From an uncultured archaeon A07HR60 (GTDB lineage Archaea; Halobacteriota; Halobacteria; Halobacteriales; Haloferacaceae), in NCBI GenBank assembly GCA_000496235.1, contig KI543227.1, positions 45,084 to 109,083 of the forward strand: DNA of 64,000 bases. The letters run 5' to 3'. A program made the position numbers and the translations under genes. Positions 8,288 through 18,673 of the stretch are shown here, piece after piece. The notes below the pieces were generated by a model. The model made no database searches and had not been told where the DNA came from. It saw only the letters and a list, made by a program, of their open reading frames with translations. The stretch's first letter is position 1. Every line of letters starts with the position of its first letter.

Positions 8288-11200
8288 GTGAGCGATACGA
8301 GTGATACTCAAGACAGTGGTGGCAGTGGCCAACTGTCTGGGAGCCCGCGGGAACTCGGTCGAGTCGTGCTGACAGTCGGCTGTGTCGCCGGCATCGTCCT
8401 CACAGCGATCTTACTACCATTGGTGAGCGTGGGCGGAGTCGGCGGGTCGGCGGCGGCAGGGCTGGTTCCTGCGTCCATGGCTCCAGGTGATGCTGACTTG
8501 GGGTCGGGAGCAGGAGAGCTCCCCCGGGGGTGATTCTGTTGCGCAGGCGTATCAAACCGCGAAAGCAACGAGCGGTGGCGGAAGCCTTGGTGCATTGAAT
8601 CCGGGGGCGAAAACAGGCGTCGGTGGGTCACTTGCCGGGGAAAACGAGTCAAACCCATTCTCTCAGCTTGGCACAGATGTCCACTTTGTCGTTGAGTCCT
8701 CGCGACCGACGTACTGGCGGACTGGTGTGTACGACAGGTACACTGGCTCAGGCTGGGAACAGACGGGCGAGTTCGAAGCGTACGAGGAACCCGTTGCAGA
8801 GCCAGCACTGCCTGGTCAAGAGATCGCGTACGAGACAACACTCCGCAAAGAGGCGCGAGCGGTGCCCACGGGCTGGCAGCCGCTCGGTGTCGACTTTTCA
8901 CTCCAAGATCCATCACTGCAAACGCTATCAGGCGCCGTGATGACCGATCAACCGCTTCAGGCGGGCACTCAGTTCAGCGCTGTTTCGGTTGTGCCAGCGC
9001 GAGACCCGGCGCTGCTCCAGTCTACTACCCGCGATTACCAGCCCGAAATCGAGCGCCGTTATACACAACTGCCTGATTCCACCGCCAGCGCCATCGGGCC
9101 AACAGTCGAGAACGTGACAGCTGACGCTGACACCCCGTATGCCACAGCTGTCGCCATCGAGAACTGGCTCGAATCGACGAAAGAGTACTCGCTCAGTGTC
9201 GAACAATCACCCGATGACGATGTCGCTACTCAGTTCGTCACAGAACTCGACCGTGGATACTGTGAGTACTTTGCTACTTCGATGGTGGCGATGCTCCGTG
9301 AAGATGGGATTCCCGCGAGATATGCCGTGGGCTACTCCAGCGGGGAGAAGACAGGTGAAAACGAATACACGGTCCGTGGAATGAACGCTCATGCGTGGGT
9401 AGAAGTCTACTTTGAAGACGTTGGCTGGGTGCAATTTGACCCGACACCAGGATCCGCCCGCACCCAAGCAGAATCGAACGCTATTGACGAACAATACACC
9501 GTGAGCGAGTCTGGGAGCCCCGGCGAGACGACGACGTCTGGCGGGGCAACTCCTCCCGAAACGGCAGGCGATACATCGCCATCGTCACCCACTCCCGAGT
9601 CGTCCGAATCCACCCCTTCGGACGCGGGTGAGACGAGCACAGACGGCTCCGACAGTTCGTCATCGGAGAGATCGGAGTCAGAGCAACCAACTACAGAGAG
9701 GGATGGAACACAGGGCTCAAGCTCAGAGCAATCAGACACAGAAAACGCTGATTCGTCGGGATCAAACACGGAGCGTACTGACTCAACACAATCAAGCAAA
9801 GAGGGAAATGAGTCCCAAGAGTCACAGCAAGACCAGTCTGACTCAGAGAACGCTGATCCAACAGAATCAGACCCAGCAGAAAATGACACACCGCCGTTGA
9901 ACGTCACACTGAATCAGTCAGCTGTTCCCGGCACCACTGTGACGGTGATAATCCTCCGTGGTGAGGAGCCGGTCACTGACGCGACAGTGCTGTTTAATGG
10001 CCAATTGCAGGGGCAAACGGACAACCAGGGCGAAGTGGTAGGGACCGTGCCGTACACGAAAGTGCTGAATATCACCGTCCAGGAGACGGGGGTTCAGTCA
10101 ATGGCCGCCCAGTCGGGAGTTGTACCACTACGCGACAGCCACCGCCAATACTCCATCTCGGCGCCAGTGTTCGACGCTGAGAACAGATCTATCGAAACTG
10201 AGGGAGAATTGAGTATCTCGCTGACAGGGGAGCAACGCACGGCGGGTCAAACTGTGCTCACGGCGACCGTCGGCAGTGTCCCAGTCCGTGATGCCCGAGT
10301 GACCCGCAGAAACCAAACCATCGGGCGCACGGGTGACACTGGACAACTCGAACTGGTACACCCTGATGACCCAGGGGCTGTTACGTACACGGTTCGCCGC
10401 GGAGAGTTTGTCGCGAATACCACTATCCAACTCGACACGCTCACTCTGAATACCTCCAGTCAGTGGCCAGTGCCAGTTCCCCTTGCACCGACACAAGCAA
10501 CCCTGACACTCGGCGATGAGCCCGTCACGAACGCTACTGTGGCCGGCGGGCGAGAGCGTGTCCAGACCGGGCCTGACGGAACTGCGCAGTTCAGACTCCC
10601 ACTTGCCGAGACTGCCACCCTCACTGCGACTGAGCAAAGCCAACGGGCAACAGCCACGATAGCTAACCTCTACCGAAACGCAGCAATCGTCGGAGGCGCA
10701 CTGTTGGTTGCACTCTCCGGTTTGGTCATGATGCTCCGCCGAGCCGGGATCGGGCCACAAACCGTGGTGACCGCGCTGACTGCTACGGTTAGATACGTCG
10801 TCGGAATCATCACCGGAATCGTTCTCGGGGCCACCACACTCGTGACAACTGCCTGGTCACGGCTCCTCGCAACACTACACGCACTCCGAGAGCGCCGGCT
10901 AAGCGTCCCCGAATTGCTGGCCATGATCGGTGACTGGCTGAGCAATCTTCAGACCACAGTCTGGGAGTGGCTTGAGTCTCTGGCTGAACGGGGTCGCAGT
11001 GTTCTCCAAGGGATATTCGACACCCCGGCTGACACCGATACCGATGAGCCGCAATCAGAAACAGAGGCGGCCAGATTGACCGTTCGAAAGGCGTGGCAAG
11101 TCCTGCTCGATAACACGAGTATCCGACGGCCGGCCGTCCGAACGCCGGGGGAAGTGGCACGTCACGCTATAAGCACTGACCGACTCCCAGATGATGCGGT

Positions 11201-11351
11201 CACGACACTCCGAGATATCTACCGCGCAGTGGAGTACGGTCGACTCGACCCGGAGACCCGACTTGATCGCGTCGAGTCCTCTGCATCGCAATTGCAATCA
11301 GCTGCGGAGGCAGATACACCTACAGATTCCGACGACGAGGAGACCGAATGA
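8288..11351 (+). CDS. Membrane-anchored transglutaminase-like protein, frame interrupted near 8525
   Basis: A GTG start at 8288 with a good GGAGGTG ribosome site opens a frame with one hydrophobic segment (GRVVLTVGCVAGIVLTAILL) that stops at 8533. The rest continues in the next frame, so the intact gene needs one base fewer in the C5G5 run at 8521-8530; it would then encode about 1,020 residues. The transglutaminase core has the triad Cys (GYCEYFATSM, codon at 9261), His (NAHAWVEVYF) and Asp (FDPTPG). A long Ser/Glu/Thr-rich linker (about 9500-9900), two Ig-like or carboxypeptidase-regulatory-like domains, a second membrane region and a C-terminal DUF4129 domain follow. Such proteins are partners of MoxR/DUF58 systems. 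Homopolymer sequencing error is the simplest explanation of the break. Confidence 0.85.
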
Positions 11352-11941
11352 CCCTCTCAACAATCGAGCGTATGGGCGGCGGAATCGCCTTGCTAGCCGT
11401 CATAGTAGCCGGAGTCACGACGCTCCGGCCGCTGTTAGTCCCAGACACGGCACCTGTTCAGACTGTGTTCCGGACTCTGTCGAGCCTTGAGCCACGTATT
11501 GTCGGGCTTGCAGTAGCAGCTGTCACAGGAATATTGTTACTGACACTTCTACTCTTCAGCCGCCCTACGAAAGCGACCGACGAAACATTCCGGCGACTGC
11601 GTGACGCGCCACCCGAAACTGTCACCGTAACTGGCGTCGACCAGGCGGGCACCGAATTTGATGCGGACATCAGCGCCGGTCGGTCGAACAAACGCGACCA
11701 GCTTCGAAAGATAGCGGTGGCCGAAGTCGCATTCGACAACGGAGAGACGGCTGCCGAAGATGTCGTCGCGACCGGGAAGTGGACGGAGAACCGGCCAGCA
11801 GCGCTGTTTGTCGGAGATGAAGTTGAGCCGACTCTGTTCGAGCGCCTCCGCACGTGGCTCGACCCCGAGTCTGAACACCAACGGCGGATGCTAGCCACGA
11901 TCGAGGCTATCGAAACCAAGGCTGAGGAGGGGCAGCGATGA
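11348..11941 (+). CDS. Small membrane protein of the transglutaminase/DUF58 operon
   Basis: A 197-residue protein whose ATG overlaps the previous stop by four bases. Two hydrophobic segments lie near the N-terminus (residues about 9-30 and 52-72), followed by a cytosolic acidic domain. It is of the small two-helix type often found between transglutaminase and DUF58 genes in haloarchaea. There is no catalytic motif. Its position and translational coupling suggest it belongs to the same membrane complex; the biochemical role is unknown. Confidence 0.75.
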   Translation: MTLSTIERMGGGIALLAVIVAGVTTLRPLLVPDTAPVQTVFRTLSSLEPRIVGLAVAAVTGILLLTLLLFSRPTKATDETFRRLRDAPPETVTVTGVDQAGTEFDADISAGRSNKRDQLRKIAVAEVAFDNGETAAEDVVATGKWTENRPAALFVGDEVEPTLFERLRTWLDPESEHQRRMLATIEAIETKAEEGQR

Positions 11942-13203
11942 CCCAACGTATCGCGGTCGGGGGAGTTCTGTTTCTTGTCGCTATCGGAGCGTTGTTCAGT
12001 TCGCCGACAGCCGTGTGGCTCGCTCTCGCTCCTGGCGTCTACCTCCTGGCCGCCGGACTCAGCCGTGTGCCATCGGGTGCAGAACTGGCACTCGAGAGGA
12101 CCGTTGACCCCGCCACGGCTCGGCCAGGAGAGCCTGTCGACGTCACGCTCACCGTCGATAATCGGAGTGAATCCAACATTGCTGACCTACGCGTCGTCGA
12201 CCCCGTGCCAGACGAACTGAGTGTGACCGACGGGTCACCGAGGCTGGCTACCCCACTCACTGCCGGTGACACAGCCACACTGAATTACTCGGTCGTCGCA
12301 ACCAGAGGCGAGTACGACTATGAGGAGGTGACCCTCCGCGCTCGGTCTGCGTTCGGCACTGACTCCGAAGACCTCCTGATTTCGGCCAGTGGTGATACAG
12401 CCATTGAGTGCAGTGGCGCAGCAGAGGCTCCAGTTGGGGACACGCCACAGTTGAAAGCAGGCACACAAGTGACAGACAAACCAGGAGAAGGGGTGGAATT
12501 CCGGTCAGTTCGTGAGTACCGCTACGGCGATGATGTCAGTCGTATCGACTGGCGCAAGTACGCCAAGACCGGCGACCTTGCCACCGTCCAGTACCGTGTA
12601 GAACGGGCCCTGCGGTACCTCATCCTCGTGGACGCCCGTGAAGCAACTCACCTCGTCCCCGAGCCCGGCTATCCGTCGGGCACGGAAGCGTCTGGATACG
12701 CTGGTCAACTGCTGTACGACGCACTCGATGACGCTGGCCACAGTGTCTCCGTCGCCGCCGCCGGTGTCTCGTGGACTGACGGCGCAAGTCAGGCTGGTCT
12801 CGCCTGGGTCGACGAGTCGGGGCCAGCGAACCCAACGGACCTGTTTGAGACGATCAGCGAAACGGATCACTGGACGAGTCAAACTAAGATGTCACCCCAG
12901 TCGACGTCGAAGCGACTTCGTGCTCTGATGCGCCCTGATACACACGTCTTACTGGTCTCACCCTTGCCTGATGACTGGGCAGTGTCAGTGGCTCAAGCAT
13001 TGCGAGCGAACGGCTTCCGGACCACAGCAATCTCGCCCGAACTCGCGAGTGATCAGACTCCCGGTGCCCGAGTGAGCAAATTGGAGCGGAATCAACGATT
13101 CCAGACACTCTCACGCCTCGATATCGAAACTGTCCGCTGGCCGCGTGACCAACCCCTACGGGCAAGTCTCGCTCGCTCACTATCGGAGGTGCTTGGGCAA
13201 TGA
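11938..13203 (+). CDS. DUF58 domain protein
   Basis: The 421-residue protein starts with two membrane segments (residues about 5-42), followed by a beta-sandwich of CARDB/DUF11 type (RPGEPVDVTLTVDN). The DUF58 signature comes next (VREYRYGDDVSRIDWRKYAKT, about residues 188-208), leading into a vWA-like fold (YLILVDARE). DUF58 proteins accompany MoxR AAA ATPases and transglutaminases and are thought to act in assembling or maturing envelope or extracellular complexes. The gene overlaps both neighbours by four bases. A second DUF58 gene occurs at 53.4-54.8 kb. Confidence 0.9.
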   Translation: MTQRIAVGGVLFLVAIGALFSSPTAVWLALAPGVYLLAAGLSRVPSGAELALERTVDPATARPGEPVDVTLTVDNRSESNIADLRVVDPVPDELSVTDGSPRLATPLTAGDTATLNYSVVATRGEYDYEEVTLRARSAFGTDSEDLLISASGDTAIECSGAAEAPVGDTPQLKAGTQVTDKPGEGVEFRSVREYRYGDDVSRIDWRKYAKTGDLATVQYRVERALRYLILVDAREATHLVPEPGYPSGTEASGYAGQLLYDALDDAGHSVSVAAAGVSWTDGASQAGLAWVDESGPANPTDLFETISETDHWTSQTKMSPQSTSKRLRALMRPDTHVLLVSPLPDDWAVSVAQALRANGFRTTAISPELASDQTPGARVSKLERNQRFQTLSRLDIETVRWPRDQPLRASLARSLSEVLGQ

Positions 13204-14855
13204 GCAGTAGTGATACTGGCGCGTGGCAACCGCCCCGAATCGCTCACGTCCTCATTGTTGTGACCACTCTGGCCGCGGTCGCGAGCCTCGCTGTGGCTGC
13301 CGATGTCGTTTTCACCACGGCTATCGGTGGAGCCGGTGCCGCTGCTGCAGCGGCGGCGTTCTGGCTGCTTCATCGTGACCGTTATCGGCCAGCTGCGCTT
13401 GCTGGCGCGAGTGTCCTGTTGTTGCCTGTCTGTGCCGCCGTCGTGACTGCGACAGTCGCGACAGTCCTGCTCCGCTATACCATCATCTTCCCCGTCGAGT
13501 CGCTCAGTGACATCCCCGCTCCAGCACTCAAAATCGTTGCGACGATGCTACTCGTGGATTGTCTTGCAATCGCCACATTCGGCGCTCTGTCTCGAGGCCG
13601 GATTCTGGATGAAGCGAGCGTTCTGGCCGCCGTGAAACTCCTTGCGAAACTGACCGTGGCACCCCTCATTACTGGAGTCACTCTCGGCGTGCTCACTGTA
13701 CTCAATTCTCCTCAGGTCCCACCGACAGTTGACCTACTCCGAGCCTTCACACGTGGGCTCGACGCTATCTGGAGTGTTCTTGTGACCCCACCCGCTCCGA
13801 CAGGCAGACTGTCAGCCGTGACCACGTGGGGCCCGATTGAACAAACCGCTCTGCCGAGCTTCTTGTTCCTCCTCGCACTCGGGATGTTTGGGGTGAGACT
13901 CGTGTTGTCGTCACTACCCATTCTTGCCCTTCTCGAGGCAGGTCTTGATACTGACCACTCACGGTTCGCCGAGAGGCTCAATACGGTCGAGTCGAAGTTG
14001 GCGTCAACTGCCCCACTGATCGGGATTCTTGGGCTCCCTATCGGTGCCGGGATTCCGGTTGGCCTCACAGCGGCCCCTGTTGACCCGACGATTGCCGCAC
14101 CGGTGTACGCCCTCGCCACGACTGAGTGGCTCCGAGTCAGCTTCCTGGCCATGTTTGGCGTCGGAGTGACCTGCACAGTCACCGTCTCCCTACTACGCCG
14201 GCTCGTGAGACGATCCAATGCCAAGATGGTCGGGGACTACGCCCCAATTGCAGCCGGCGCTGGAGTCGTTCTCATCGCGTATACAGTCGCCCCAACACTC
14301 CTCCCGGCGATTGTCTCCCAAGTCGCGTCACTGCTGTCGGACCTTGGCCCACTGTTCTCAGAGCTTGCGAATGGGGTGATCGACTTCTATGGACCAGGAT
14401 TGATTCTGACGACTCTCACAGTCGGTCTCCTCATTGCGACAGCCTCACTTCTGTTTGGCCTGGCGACTGCATTCGCGGTTGGCCTGTTAGACGCCGACAC
14501 AGCAGGAACGACTCTCACTGGTGTTGGCCTAGTCGGGAGCGCTGGATTCGGCACTGTTCTGGACGTGTCACTCCCGGTGCTTGCTCTCATCATTGTAGCC
14601 GGACTCGCAGTCGGCGATCTCGGTCGGTACAGCAATGGCTTGGGACTCGAAATGGGGCGGTCCGCATCAAGCGGGAAGGCATTACTCGGCCGAGTCGGCT
14701 TTCTGACCGCAGTCAGTGTCCTCGCCGTGGGAGTCACCGTCGGCACCCATGCGCAGTTCGCTGGTGAATTCGCGACCCCGGTACCGGCGACAGTGCCGCT
14801 AGTAGGTGCTGTCTCCGGGACACTCCTGCTCGCACTCCTCTTGTGGCTGCGTTAG
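13200..14855 (+). CDS. Large polytopic membrane protein of the DUF58 operon
   Basis: 551 residues, mostly hydrophobic, with roughly 12-14 predicted membrane helices and few charged loops. The start overlaps the DUF58 stop by four bases. I recognise no transporter or enzyme motif; it resembles the multi-spanning proteins that close haloarchaeal transglutaminase-DUF58 operons. Its TAG stop at 14853-14855 overlaps the stop of the convergent MoxR gene. Confidence 0.75.
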   Translation: MSSSDTGAWQPPRIAHVLIVVTTLAAVASLAVAADVVFTTAIGGAGAAAAAAAFWLLHRDRYRPAALAGASVLLLPVCAAVVTATVATVLLRYTIIFPVESLSDIPAPALKIVATMLLVDCLAIATFGALSRGRILDEASVLAAVKLLAKLTVAPLITGVTLGVLTVLNSPQVPPTVDLLRAFTRGLDAIWSVLVTPPAPTGRLSAVTTWGPIEQTALPSFLFLLALGMFGVRLVLSSLPILALLEAGLDTDHSRFAERLNTVESKLASTAPLIGILGLPIGAGIPVGLTAAPVDPTIAAPVYALATTEWLRVSFLAMFGVGVTCTVTVSLLRRLVRRSNAKMVGDYAPIAAGAGVVLIAYTVAPTLLPAIVSQVASLLSDLGPLFSELANGVIDFYGPGLILTTLTVGLLIATASLLFGLATAFAVGLLDADTAGTTLTGVGLVGSAGFGTVLDVSLPVLALIIVAGLAVGDLGRYSNGLGLEMGRSASSGKALLGRVGFLTAVSVLAVGVTVGTHAQFAGEFATPVPATVPLVGAVSGTLLLALLLWLR

Positions 14856-15805
14856 TTTACTGGTGGAACTGTCACGTCCTCGAGAATATCTGTGATAATA
14901 CTGCTGGGGTCGACGTTTTCCACACGCGCTTCAGTTGTGAGGACCAGCCGGTGATTGAACACAGGCTCTGCGATCCGCTTGATATCGTCCGGAACCACAT
15001 ACGTACGTCCATTCAACAGCGCAATTGCCCGCGTCGCCTCGAACGCCCGCTGAATCCCACGCGGGGACACACCGACATCCACCGCCCGTTTGTCCCGGGT
15101 TTTCCTGGCTAATGAGACGATATAATCACGGAGTCGCGGTTCCACCTCTATTTCCTCGATTGTCTCACGTAACTGGTTGAGTTTATCATGATTCAATACT
15201 GCACTGGCAGCCGGTGTCGAGCTGTTCCGATCGGCCCGCATATCGAGAATCTCGCGCTCGCCGGCGCGGTCGGGATAGCCCATCGACGTTTTAAACATGA
15301 ATCTGTCTCGTTGAGCTTCCGGGAGCCGGAACGTTCCCTCCTGTTCGACGGGGTTTTGCGTCGCGATGACAAAAAACGGATCTGGGAGATCGTACGTGTC
15401 GCTCCCGACGGTGACCTGCTTTTCGCCCATCGCCTCGAGTAGAGCTGCCTGTGTTTTCGGCGGGGCACGGTTGATCTCGTCTGCAAGCACGACATTCGCG
15501 AAGATAGGCCCCTTCTGAAAGGAGAACTCCCCTGTCGATTCATTATAGATAGTCGATCCAGTGATATCCGACGGCAGCAGGTCCGGCGTAAACTGGACCC
15601 GGCGGAACGAGACTCCCAGCGCGTCGGCGAAGCTGTTTGCTGTGAGCGTCTTTCCCGTTCCCGGGACATCCTCCATGAGAACGTGGCCGCCGGCGATAGC
15701 ACCCGCCATCACCGTCTCAAGAAACTGCTCCGAGGTGATGACCGCTGACCCAACCTCCGTTAGCACTGCTCGGCCACTCTCCGCTGCCGTATCGGCTTCC
15801 ATCAT
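14852..15805 (-). CDS. MoxR-family AAA+ ATPase
   Basis: From MMEADTAAES the protein has 317 residues. It shows Walker A EDVPGTGKT (45-53), the MoxR-typical FTPDLLPSDITGS, Walker B VLADEINRAPPKTQ, sensor 1 ATQNP and arginine-finger region FRLPEAQRDRFMF. MoxR ATPases act as chaperone-like partners of vWA/DUF58 proteins. Here the gene lies opposite to the DUF58 operon and runs into it with overlapping stop codons, unlike the co-directional order in the 52-58 kb cluster. The gene is probably transcribed alone from about 15.85 kb. Confidence 0.92.
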   Translation of the reverse strand: MMEADTAAESGRAVLTEVGSAVITSEQFLETVMAGAIAGGHVLMEDVPGTGKTLTANSFADALGVSFRRVQFTPDLLPSDITGSTIYNESTGEFSFQKGPIFANVVLADEINRAPPKTQAALLEAMGEKQVTVGSDTYDLPDPFFVIATQNPVEQEGTFRLPEAQRDRFMFKTSMGYPDRAGEREILDMRADRNSSTPAASAVLNHDKLNQLRETIEEIEVEPRLRDYIVSLARKTRDKRAVDVGVSPRGIQRAFEATRAIALLNGRTYVVPDDIKRIAEPVFNHRLVLTTEARVENVDPSSIITDILEDVTVPPVN

Positions 15806-16031
15806 GTCACTAACAACTCGGTAGCTGATTAAATGCACTGGCTACACATCTCGATTCCAGACATCACATACTCCACGCCACACAGACTGATCGAATCTCC
15901 TGCGGGGGACTCACTCGTGACGTGTGTCACAGTTTCTCTGCTGGGGCCGCCATTACACGGCCGCCGGTACCGCTGGGGCGAACGGCAATCATGAGAAACG
16001 CCTTTCCCCAAGCGGGTCCCCCAGTCATCTA

Positions 16032-18428
16032 ATGGCAAGCATCCGCGGGTCCGACCCTCCCTGGAAGGTAACAGAGGTGATCCCAGAGTTCGCAGATGCT
16101 TTCGGGTTCGAGCAGTTCAATCGAATGCAATGTGAGGCGCTACCGGGGATCCTGGATACCGACGCGAATGTGGTCGCGTCGGCGCCGACAGCGTCCGGCA
16201 AGACGGCACTGGCAGAGTTGGCGATCTGCCGAACGCTACAGGCCGGTGGGACTGCTCTGTTTATCGCCCCGATGCGGGCGCTCACCAACGAGAAAGAAAG
16301 CGAGTGGGACCGCTTTGAGCAGCTGGGCTACTCGGTGTACGTGGTGACCGGTGAGCGCGATCTCAATCCACGGCGAGCCGGGCGGGCAGATATCCTCGTC
16401 ATGACACCCGAGAAAGCCGACTCGGCGACCCGAAAACACGAGTCTGCCCGTTACAGCTTCGTCACGGACGTGGATTCGGTCCTGATCGACGAGGTTCATC
16501 TTCTCGACTCGGACCGCCGAGGTGGCGTGCTGGAGGTGGTAGTGTCACGACTGCGGCGGCTGTGTGGCCCCCGGATCGTGGCCCTGTCGGCAACCATGAA
16601 AAACGTCGACGACGTAGCCGAGTGGCTCGACGCACCCCCTGAGACCACGTTTGACTTTGGTGACAACCACCGGCCCGTGAAACTGGAAACGGGCGTGAAA
16701 ACCTACTCTCACGGCGAAAATTCCTTTGCAGATAAGTATCGCCGCCTCTATCGTGCCCTCGATCTCGCAGAACCTCACATCCGAGATGACGGCCAGGCAC
16801 TGGTGTTCGTCTCTTCCCGACAGGACACCGTCCACGCGGCCAAAAAGACGCGAGACGAGTTGGCTGAACGCGACGTTCCTATGGGCGCCCGTGGCGATTA
16901 CGAGCTCCATACGGCCGCAGAGTCGCTCACAAACGACGAACTCCGCCGGTCGGTGCCCGACGGTGTCGGCTTCCACCACGCCGGTCTTGCGAAAGATGAC
17001 CGTGACCAGGTCGAAGAGTGGTTTCGTCAGGGGAAAATCGAGTTGCTGTTTTCGACGTCGACGCTGGCATGGGGGGTGAACCTGCCAGCCCGGTGTGTGG
17101 TCATTCGGGACACCAAGTATCACGACCCGCTGGAAGGTGAAACCGATATTTCGCCACTCGACGTGCTACAGATGCTCGGCCGCGCCGGCCGCCCAGAGTA
17201 CGACGATATCGGCTACGGTAGGGTGGTCTGTGACCGCTCAGACGCCGACCGGTACCGGCGCCTCCTTCGGGAAGGGAAAGCAATCGAGTCACGCCTCCCG
17301 GAGAACCTCCCGGCTCACCTCAACGCCGAGATTGCCATGGGGACGCTGCAAGACATTGACGACGTGATGGAGTGGCTTGAGACAACCTTCTACAACGTCC
17401 GCGCCCGGTCAGAGCCCGACCAGTACCGCTTCGAGAGCACCGACGGCGTCCAGCAGGGGCTCCGCAGTCAGGTCCAGCGCGTTCTTGAATCACTCATTGA
17501 GGACGGGTTCGTCGCCACCGACGACCTCGGCGTCGAACCGACGCAACTCGGCCGGCTAGCGTCGAAATACTACCTCCGCTTGGAAACGGCGGGTCGGTTC
17601 AGTGCGCTCGCTAGCACCGACACACTCGACGTGGACACACTGTTAGAGGCCGTCGCCGGCGCTGCCGAGTTCGACTCTGTGTCGGCTCGGTCGGCTGAAG
17701 CAGACGCTGTCGACCGGGTGCTGAGAGGCCACGAGACAACGCTTGATGGCGGTCACCGGAAAGTGCTAGCTATCCTTCTGGCCGCCACCGACGGAACGAC
17801 TCCGCCGGACCTCCGCTCGGACGCCTGGGTGATCAAGCAGAACGCGCTGCGACTGCTGGCCGCACTGGGTGAGTTTCTCGAGCAGTTCGCAGGATTCCGA
17901 GCAGCTAACCTGGCGTCTCGAGTGGAGTCTCGTGTGGAACACGGCGTCGCTCGGGCAGCAGTCCCGCTGACAGCTATCGATGGCGTTGGTGACGCTCGGG
18001 CCGAACGACTCGCAGGGGCCGGATTCAAGTCTCCAGCTGCCGTCGCGTCGGCGACCCCGTCGCAACTGACAGCCGCAGGAATCGGCGACGGAGTCGCCGA
18101 CCGGATCACTTCCGCAGCCGCGGAACTGCCCCGAATCGGGGTCGAGTGGGGCCCGTTCCCAGAGACGATTGGCCGTAGAGACAATACCGTTCGAAAAGTG
18201 ACAGTCGTGAATCGTGGTGGCGGTGCCCGCGCCGGCATTCGCGTGACAGTCAACGGGGTGGAAATGAATCAAAAAACCCTCTATCTCGACGGGGAAACGA
18301 CCGTTCCGGTGGGTGTGTTCGGGTCTCCGGAGGCACAGTCGCTGGAGTACGTCATCGAAGTAGTGTTTCCAAACCTCCAGATCATGCCTTCCCGAGATAG
18401 CCGTACTGTTACCGTCGACGGCTCCTGA
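16032..18428 (+). CDS. Ski2-like DNA helicase, Hel308 type, with C-terminal beta-sandwich
   Basis: From MASIRGSDPP the protein is 798 residues. It has Walker A APTASGKTAL (51-60), the DEVH box LIDEVHLLDS (151-160), motif III SATMKN, motif V WGVNLPARCV and motif VI MLGRAGRPEYD. A winged-helix and ratchet region follows, then a helix-hairpin-helix (IDGVGDARAERLAGAGF). Hel308 enzymes unwind lagging strands at stalled forks. After the HhH there are about 90 extra residues (from PRIGVEWGPF) rich in beta strands, recalling the FN3-like domain after the HhH in Sec63/Brr2 units, so this may be the haloarchaeal paralogue rather than canonical Hel308. The upstream frame to 15924 lacks coding character. 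Confidence 0.88.
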   Translation: MASIRGSDPPWKVTEVIPEFADAFGFEQFNRMQCEALPGILDTDANVVASAPTASGKTALAELAICRTLQAGGTALFIAPMRALTNEKESEWDRFEQLGYSVYVVTGERDLNPRRAGRADILVMTPEKADSATRKHESARYSFVTDVDSVLIDEVHLLDSDRRGGVLEVVVSRLRRLCGPRIVALSATMKNVDDVAEWLDAPPETTFDFGDNHRPVKLETGVKTYSHGENSFADKYRRLYRALDLAEPHIRDDGQALVFVSSRQDTVHAAKKTRDELAERDVPMGARGDYELHTAAESLTNDELRRSVPDGVGFHHAGLAKDDRDQVEEWFRQGKIELLFSTSTLAWGVNLPARCVVIRDTKYHDPLEGETDISPLDVLQMLGRAGRPEYDDIGYGRVVCDRSDADRYRRLLREGKAIESRLPENLPAHLNAEIAMGTLQDIDDVMEWLETTFYNVRARSEPDQYRFESTDGVQQGLRSQVQRVLESLIEDGFVATDDLGVEPTQLGRLASKYYLRLETAGRFSALASTDTLDVDTLLEAVAGAAEFDSVSARSAEADAVDRVLRGHETTLDGGHRKVLAILLAATDGTTPPDLRSDAWVIKQNALRLLAALGEFLEQFAGFRAANLASRVESRVEHGVARAAVPLTAIDGVGDARAERLAGAGFKSPAAVASATPSQLTAAGIGDGVADRITSAAAELPRIGVEWGPFPETIGRRDNTVRKVTVVNRGGGARAGIRVTVNGVEMNQKTLYLDGETTVPVGVFGSPEAQSLEYVIEVVFPNLQIMPSRDSRTVTVDGS

Positions 18429-18533
18429 GAAGCCGCATCCTCGTCGCCGTCATTGTCACCGCCACCGCTATCGCCGGCACTCGCCCGGCAAGTGTCTTAC
18501 AGATACCTGGCCAAGCCCCGGTCACCGGTCACT

Positions 18534-18565
18534 AATCTGTGATTGCCGCTTTTCGGTCACAGATT
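18534..18565. repeat. Inverted repeat (9-bp stem) between hel308 and endA
   Basis: AATCTGTGA at 18534-18542 is perfectly complementary to TCACAGATT at 18557-18565 with a 14-base loop containing a short T-run. It lies 105 bp after the helicase stop and 108 bp before the endA start. It could be a terminator-like hairpin or an operator. Confidence 0.5.
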
Positions 18566-18673
18566 CTCGTCTGCACATCTCTCGCGTTCATTTGTCTCGA
18601 ATCTGTGCTCCAGTCGACAGTTCGACGGGACCGAACGCACAGGTTTTACCCCAGAGAGTTCCCGATTCGATAC

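Noticed and set aside
8245-8304. 19-codon frame overlapping the transglutaminase start, as a possible leader peptide
   Set aside because: There is no clear ribosome site of its own, and the GGAGGTG inside it serves the GTG at 8288. It is too short to support.
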